Of a stretch of DNA of 64,000 bases, positions 59,034 through 64,000 are shown piece by piece. Origin of the DNA: Lathyrus oleraceus (lineage: Eukaryota; Streptophyta; Magnoliopsida; Fabales; Fabaceae); contig NC_066581.1 in the NCBI RefSeq assembly GCF_024323335.1, positions 228,982,539-229,046,538 on the forward strand, written 5' to 3'. How positions within the stretch are numbered: position 1 is the stretch's first letter; every line of letters starts with the position of its first letter. The position numbers and the translations under genes are program-made. The notes under the pieces are model-generated. The model did not search any database. It saw only the letters and a program-made list of their open reading frames with translations, and had not been told where the DNA came from.

Positions 59034-60247
59034 TGTTGGAAAAAGTCTGGTTCTATAACTATCTTCGAGTTTTAATGAAAACAAATTATAAAAGTACAAT
59101 TTTGCTTTTCTAACAGTTTTTTAAGTGGGCGGACTCTGAGCAAGCATGAAGAGAAGAGAAGATGACTCTGATCTAATCAGACTATAAACTCGAGTCTCAA
59201 AGAGACTCTGGATATAGAGACTCTGGACTTAGATAAAAGAGTTTCTGAACTTGGGCATCATCAAAATCTAAATAAATGCAATCCTTGAAAAAGTTCTGAA
59301 GATAATGTCAACTCTGGTTATCACCAGTAAACACTTATGAAGAAGGCGCCTTTGATACACTTTGTATCATCCTAACCTTATCTATTCATTAGATTCTGAT
59401 AGGTTCTAAACTGTGAACATATCATTTATCAGTCATATGCAAGAACAATGTTCTAGAATATTTTAATGGGTGAAGAGTTACTATGTATTATGTTTGTCAA
59501 ACGTCAAATTAATAGTACTACTTCAAACGACTATAAAAGATTTTCTACCTACCCAATATTTACTGTTGCACCTACCTACTCTACAACAAAAGTGTACCTC
59601 GAAGAAAGCTCTAATCATATCCTCTAAAGGATCTAATTCTTCCTATATAAAGAGGTCAAAGGATTTATTTGAGATAGTGATGATGGATGGCTAAGAGAAA
59701 AAGCTCTTGTGCATAAACTTCATGATAAAGAAAATTCATTAAAAGAAAATCATCATCAAGAAGAAGATTGAAGAAACATTTTGAGCTCTATTTCAAATAT
59801 TCTCAAGCATATAAACTGAATTTCAGTGTGTGTAATCTGCTTGTTAAGAAGCACTCTTGTAAACATAATAAATTTTATTAACAATTGTTAATGTCCTTGG
59901 GAGACTAAGTTTAGTCAGAATTCTCATGAAGCCATTAACATATACTTTTTGAGTTGTATTCCTTAAGAGATTAGGGTATAGTCAGAATTCTCAAGAAGTA
60001 TTAGACAGTTGGTCTTTGAGTTGTAATAATCATATTAATTATTGAATTAAGTCCTTATTGAGAAGTAAAATCACTCAGGTGGGTGGACTAGAAGTAACTT
60101 TATTAACATCGAACCAGAATAAAAAAACTTGTGCTTTCATCTTAATGTTTATCTTTGTTGTTTGATATATTGGGCGGAAAAAGTTTTTATATCCAGAAAC
60201 CCAATCCCCCCCCCTCCCTTCTCTTTCGTGTGTTTCTTGCACCTTCA
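59034..60247 (+). repeat. 5' LTR of a Maximus/SIRE-like copia element
   Basis: Starts TGTTGGAAAAAGTC where Transposase_24 similarity ends, and ends GCACCTTCA just before the primer site. About 1.21 kb. It holds GAGACTCTGGA-type short repeats (59180-59235) and TATATAAAGAG at about 59644 as a possible promoter. The 3' partner is beyond the window. Confidence 0.65.
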
Positions 60248-60249
60248 AT

Positions 60250-60261
60250 TGGTATCAGAGC
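60250..60261 (+). other. Primer binding site (initiator tRNA-Met type)
   Basis: TGGTATCAGAGC, 2 nt after the LTR end. This is the standard plant Ty1-copia primer site, complementary to the 3' end of initiator methionine tRNA, and fixes the + orientation. Confidence 0.9.
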
Positions 60262-60335
60262 TCTGGTTCTAATATTGACTCATTGTGTCAAACACTTAAC
60301 CGTGTCGGAAAAAGATCTGTTTTATTAAAACAAAA

Positions 60336-61480
60336 ATGGCTCATATAAATAATGATAAAGATTATCATTTTGTCAATCCTCCAAGTTTTGATGGACATAA
60401 ATTTTAGTACAGGATAGAAAGTTTCTTTCTTGGCCAAGATGAAAATTTATGGGAAATAGTTTTTAATGGCTACACACATCCTTTGGATTCTAATGGTTTA
60501 AGGCTTGAAATGATTCAGATGAATGAGCATCAAAGCAAGGATCACAAAAATCATCATGAATCCAGAAATATTCTAGGCCATTTCTTATTCAGAGTGTGAG
60601 AAGATTACAAATAAAGACTCTGCTAAGTCTATATTTGATTCTTTAAAAGGGACTCATGAAATGAATAAGCAAATGGATAATACTAAGGCTTTGGATTCAA
60701 TCTAAAAGGATGAAGTTGTCATAATAGAATAGGACGAGGCTCTAAATAATGACATGTATGCGAATTCATAAATAAGAACCCTTCTAGACAAAAAGAAAGA
60801 CTCTAAAGATAAATTTGAAGATGAATCTGAAAGTGACTCTGAAGATAAATATGCCTCTAAATAAGAATAAACTTATATGTCTCTTAAGGTCAACACCTTC
60901 AAAAGATCAGGATCATATTTTGAATCAGATTCAAACATTGACGAGATATTTTTTAATCTCACATTTTCTGAATTAAATATGTGTTTAGCTGAGATTCTTG
61001 AAAAGTATCAAAAATATTTAACAAAGATGCAAGAATCTGAAATAGGCTCAAGTAGTCATTTCTTAAGATCATAGTGAACTTCTTATATAACACTTTGTTT
61101 CTGAAAGCTATAATAAATATATTAGATTTTAAGAACTCTACTCTAAAAAGCAAGAGTGAAAATTTTAGAAAAGAAATTCTTTCAGAAGCTCTTATGGACT
61201 CTGAATGTGCTTCTAAGAAATATGAGGGTTCTTTTAAAAAAATTATTACTAAAAACATAGATAGAAGCAAAATTGATTTAATGATCTATGGAATTATTGG
61301 TAAAGAGAAAAAAGGAATTTGTTATCTTAAACCAAAGTATCTCATGCTAAAACCTAAACCTAGAAATAAAGTGAAAAAGCCTAGGGCAATGCATTACCAT
61401 TTAATCTATGGCCACTCTTATCATTTATATTCTGCTCATAAATCATGGGTTGATAAAACATATGGGAAATTTAATCTCAT
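60336..61480 (+). pseudogene. Copia gag, heavily broken
   Basis: From the ATG at 60336: DYHFVNPPSFDGHKF, then a TAG at about 60406, YRIESFFLGQDENLWEIVFNGYTHP, and later a Lys/Asn-rich stretch (LKSKSENFRKEILSEALMDSECASKKYEG, 61140-61230) like the coiled-coil C-terminus of SIRE gag. It ends with a KKPRAMHYHLIYGHSYHLYSAHKSW segment. At least six stops or shifts. Confidence 0.75.
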
Positions 61481-61539
61481 ATGACCCAAAAAATATGTGG
61501 GTGCCAAAAGATAAAAAATTCTATGTTGCAGGCATTCTT

Positions 61540-61680
61540 AATAACAAAGATGAGACATGAATCATGGTACCTAGAAAATGGATGCTCTCTACACATAAAG
61601 GAAAGAAGGAATATGGCCCAAGATCTGGAACTTAAGCCATATGGATTTATAGGTTCTGAAGAAAGCCAAAAGAGTTAGAT
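61540..61680 (+). pseudogene. Copia protease relic
   Basis: Encodes ESWYLENGCSLHIKERR, a decayed form of the WYLDSGCSRHMTG protease motif of Ty1-copia elements; the catalytic DSG is now ENG. Similarity fades by 61760. Confidence 0.75.
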
Positions 61681-61760
61681 TATTGGTTCAAAATATATTG
61701 CTTGACTTGAGAAAGTCAAGGATAGTTTTATACCTGGAGGTCTAAAGATGAGCTAGTATG

Positions 61761-62232
61761 ACTCTGAGAACATAGCTTCTGATGAACTCAACAAGAAATC
61801 AAATCATCAGAACCTATAAACCTCTTCTAGTCTCAGAAGTACCAATAAGTATTTTCAAGAACAAGATAAGGTAAGTAGAGGTAAGTTAGAGTGTCTCACT
61901 CCCAATCCCTCTTGATTCATTTAAACTCTTGACATTTATAGTGGAAATCAAGTGTTCCATGTGTGGCTATAATGTAAGAAAACTGTCATACATTTAGCCA
62001 TTTGAATAGTTGAGGTGACCTTTTGGGGACACTATTTATTTATTAAAGAGAACACCATTTCATTTTGTCTCCTTTGTCAGATTGTGTGTTTTCAAAATTC
62101 TTTTAATTGATTTCTCTATTTAAACCCACAATGAAGTCACTTCAAACACACTACACAATTTCTTCTCACAACCCACACTTGAAAGTTTTCATCCTCCAAA
62201 CTCTCTCTCCCTTCAAACCTTAAACCCTAACC
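61761..62232 (+). other. Junction replacing pol, and leader of the env-like ORF
   Basis: No pol motif is readable. About 62130-62232 is C/A-rich (CACACTACACAATTTC, CTCTCTCCCTTCAAACC) like a 5' leader before the ATG at 62233. Confidence 0.5.
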
Positions 62233-63344
62233 ATGGCTGGCCAACAACTTCAACAACAAGAGCTACTACAACAACAATAAGGTCAACAATATCAGTATTC
62301 TCAAAAGGAAGTTACTATGATGGAAGACATCTCTACATTTTCTTTATTTACTCTAATGGATCAGTTGAAAGTTCTCGATGAAAGTATTGTTGATTTTAAT
62401 AATCTAGAACAAAATGGGTTTGATCTCTATGGCGATTATTTCAACCCAGGGATGGGGAGTCTACTTCAACAGGTTGAAGGGCCTAGTTTATCCGGCACAT
62501 GTAAAATATTTTTGGATTCATGCCGAAGCTACAGAAGTCCAGGTCTTCTCTAGTTTTATGGGTCAAAATATTCAAATTTTTGAGAAATCCATAGCCAAGC
62601 TACTGAATCATGATGGGTCTGGAAAAAGATGTTATCAAAATTTTAAAAAGGGGGAAAATGAATGAAGTTATGGCCACCATATTTCATAAAGGATCAGATT
62701 CAGGTGTCAATAATCTTAAATCTAAATCAAGGATTTGGGCCAAGATTATCTTGGGATGTATTAAACATCATCTTGCTGGCAACTCTACTGATTACATTAA
62801 TATTGACCCAAAATACATGTTGTATTATCTAGCCAAAGGTATCAAGATGAATCTTTCATCTATCTTATTTAAAAACTTGAGATAGATGGTCAAAGAAACA
62901 AGGAACTTATGCAGTAAACAAAGGAAGTGGACTCCTTTGGGCAGGTTGATCTCTAATATCCTGCTTAAAAGCAAGTTGGTAGCCAGGCTAGAAGAAATGA
63001 GCATTCGTGATGACCTCTACACAAATGTGGGAAAATTATTCAATGGAAGGAATCTTAAAAATATGTTGATGATTACAGATGTTGTGAATCCTAGTGTGCT
63101 GAACAGGGAATCTATCTCCACCAGAAGGGTAGAAATATATGACTTTTCATTATTCACTAAGTTGGATCCTCTAGATGTTCTATGGGCTTACATGAAAAGG
63201 TGTTTAACAGATGGAACTGATCCAGGTTTGGACATTCACAACTTGATGGATGCTCATCCGGATGCAACTCTCAAGAGGAAAATAAAGTCTAAAAAAGTTG
63301 ATGAAGGAACTTCCAATCCCCATCCTCCTTCTTCAGCTAAGTAA
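62233..63344 (+). pseudogene. Env-like (plant transposon protein domain) ORF, frameshifted
   Basis: ATG at 62233 begins a Gln-rich MAGQQLQQQELLQQQ, broken by TAA at 62278. The frame continues with EDISTFSLFTLMDQ, shifts near 62450 to VYPAHVKYFWIHAEATEVQVFSSFMG, shifts again near 62620 (DVIKILKRGKMNE), meets TAG at 62883, then stays open for 152 codons (TPLGRLISNILLKSKLV; YDFSLFTKLDPLDVLWAYMK). The YP-VK-F, WAK-I, IDP-YM-YYL and LG-LIS-ILL blocks match the downstream ORF of SIRE-type elements. Function unknown. The 51880-52711 relic is the same domain. Confidence 0.68.
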
Positions 63345-63416
63345 CCAAAGAAGTTTAAGACCTTCAGAATGATTCAGAGGTCTTCATATACTAAAGCTTC
63401 TAAAGTCCATAAAAAG

Positions 63417-63630
63417 GAAAGTTACTAAAGTTATTAAGGAATCTGAAGCTGCTAGAGTTGCTGAAGCTGCCAAAACTGCAGAAGTTGTTAGTGTTGCTGA
63501 AGCTACTAGAGCTTCTGAAGCTGGTAAAGCTGGTAAAGCTGCTAAAACTACAAAGGTTATTAAAGTTGCTGAAACTACAAAGGCTGATGAAGCTGCTAAA
63601 GCGGAAAGCCTCTGCTTATCAGAATCCTTG
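63417..63630 (+). repeat. Ala/Lys/Glu/Thr-rich degenerate coding repeat
   Basis: In one frame the segment reads as short V(A/S)EA(A/T)K(T/A) repeats (about 65 residues) ending at TAA near 63630. It follows the env-like ORF after a frameshift near 63420 and may be its basic, helical C-terminal tail. Repeat unit roughly 12-24 nt (GAAGCT(G/A)CTAAAGC). Confidence 0.65.
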
Positions 63631-64000
63631 TAAGTCTTCTAATGTTGAGACCTCCATAATTTCTGAGTTTATAATTGTTGACAATTCATCCATCCTTTTT
63701 CCAATCACAACCATTACCAATCCATCAAATGGATCTTCAACCACAAATGATCTACAAACCACAAATACACTTGAAATAATTGAGCCAGAAAACACAACCA
63801 CAACTTAACAAACTCCATAAAACACAACGTGACAACAACCTACATCTTGATATCTATCACAACCTCCATCTTCACCTCAACAAGAAGCATTTATTCAACA
63901 AACAACAACTCAACCAGCCAACCTGAAATAATAACAACCATTAAATTAACCTAACAACAACCTCAATTACCACTTATTCTAAACACACCATTTCTAAACA
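63631..64000 (+). other. Window end, Thr/Pro/Gln-rich low-complexity stretch
   Basis: C/A-rich DNA with CAACAACAA-type runs; the frame at 63458-63808 follows low complexity in its second half. Probably still inside the copia element. No other feature is seen. Confidence 0.4.

Larger units (their letters stand above)
60262..64000 (+). mobile_element. Maximus/SIRE-like Ty1-copia interior, pol missing, runs off the window
   Basis: After the primer site come gag pieces (60336-61480), a protease relic (61540-61680), then an env-like ORF (62233-63344) and its repeat tail. Integrase, RT and RNase H, which should fill over 3 kb between protease and env-like ORF, are absent. It is the same arrangement as the minus-strand element at 49691-56446. 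Confidence 0.7.

Overview
This window is nuclear DNA from a flowering plant, almost certainly a legume and most likely a Fabeae species (pea, vetch or grass-pea type). The main reason is the first 15.1 kb, a large Ogre/Tat-lineage Ty3-gypsy retrotransposon with an extra ORF1, a pro/RT intron, a repeat-rich 3' UTR and an LTR of about 4.8 kb. I found no host gene, tRNA or rRNA. Everything recognisable is a transposable element or its debris, heavily nested.

Layout. (1) 1-15108: Ogre, + strand: ORF1 tail, gag-pro, a 253-nt intron, pol (RT, RNase H, archaeal-type RNase H, integrase), a 3' UTR full of tandem repeats, a polypurine tract and a 3' LTR. It sits inside a promoter repeat of (2), an older Mutator-like element (MULE-1, right end near 21650). 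The MULE-1 transposase gene is cut by a chromovirus fragment (17521-19540). (3) 22080-30380: a structurally complete 8.3-kb MULE (MULE-2) with perfect 9-bp target-site duplications (TTATAATGG) and TIRs of about 565 bp. It holds three gene units: a spliced plant-mobile-domain (PMD) gene on -, an intact 812-codon MURA-type transposase on +, and a small uncharacterised gene on - that converges on the transposase. The same small gene follows the transposase of MULE-1. (4) About 31.8-41.75 kb: a decayed autonomous Helitron (Rep and Pif1-like helicase pieces), interrupted by a Tat-like LTR piece, which is itself interrupted by CACTA-1 (33817-38789, TSD TAA). (5) 41.76-48.25 kb: a Ty1-copia RT/RNase H relic split by CACTA-2 (42089-47470, TSD ATT). 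Both CACTAs encode a Transposase_24 plus Ulp1-protease protein and no recognisable TNPD transposase. (6) 48.36-57.2 kb: a minus-strand copia element with two LTRs (49691-56446), holding gag and an env-like ORF but no pol, inserted in the 3' LTR of a related element. (7) 57.2-59.0 kb: LTR debris and a third Transposase_24 relic. (8) 59034 to the window end: a plus-strand Maximus/SIRE-like copia relic with LTR, tRNA-Met type PBS, broken gag, and an env-like ORF, again without pol.

The region of greatest interest is MULE-2. It is bounded by clear insertion hallmarks, its transposase and PMD frames are open, and the third gene lies where maize MuDR carries mudrB, conserved in two diverged elements. 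The rest records a nesting history: MULE-1 is older than Ogre and the chromovirus fragment, the Helitron is older than the Tat LTR, which is older than CACTA-1, and the copia relic is older than CACTA-2. All family names come from reading motifs by eye; no database search was possible.
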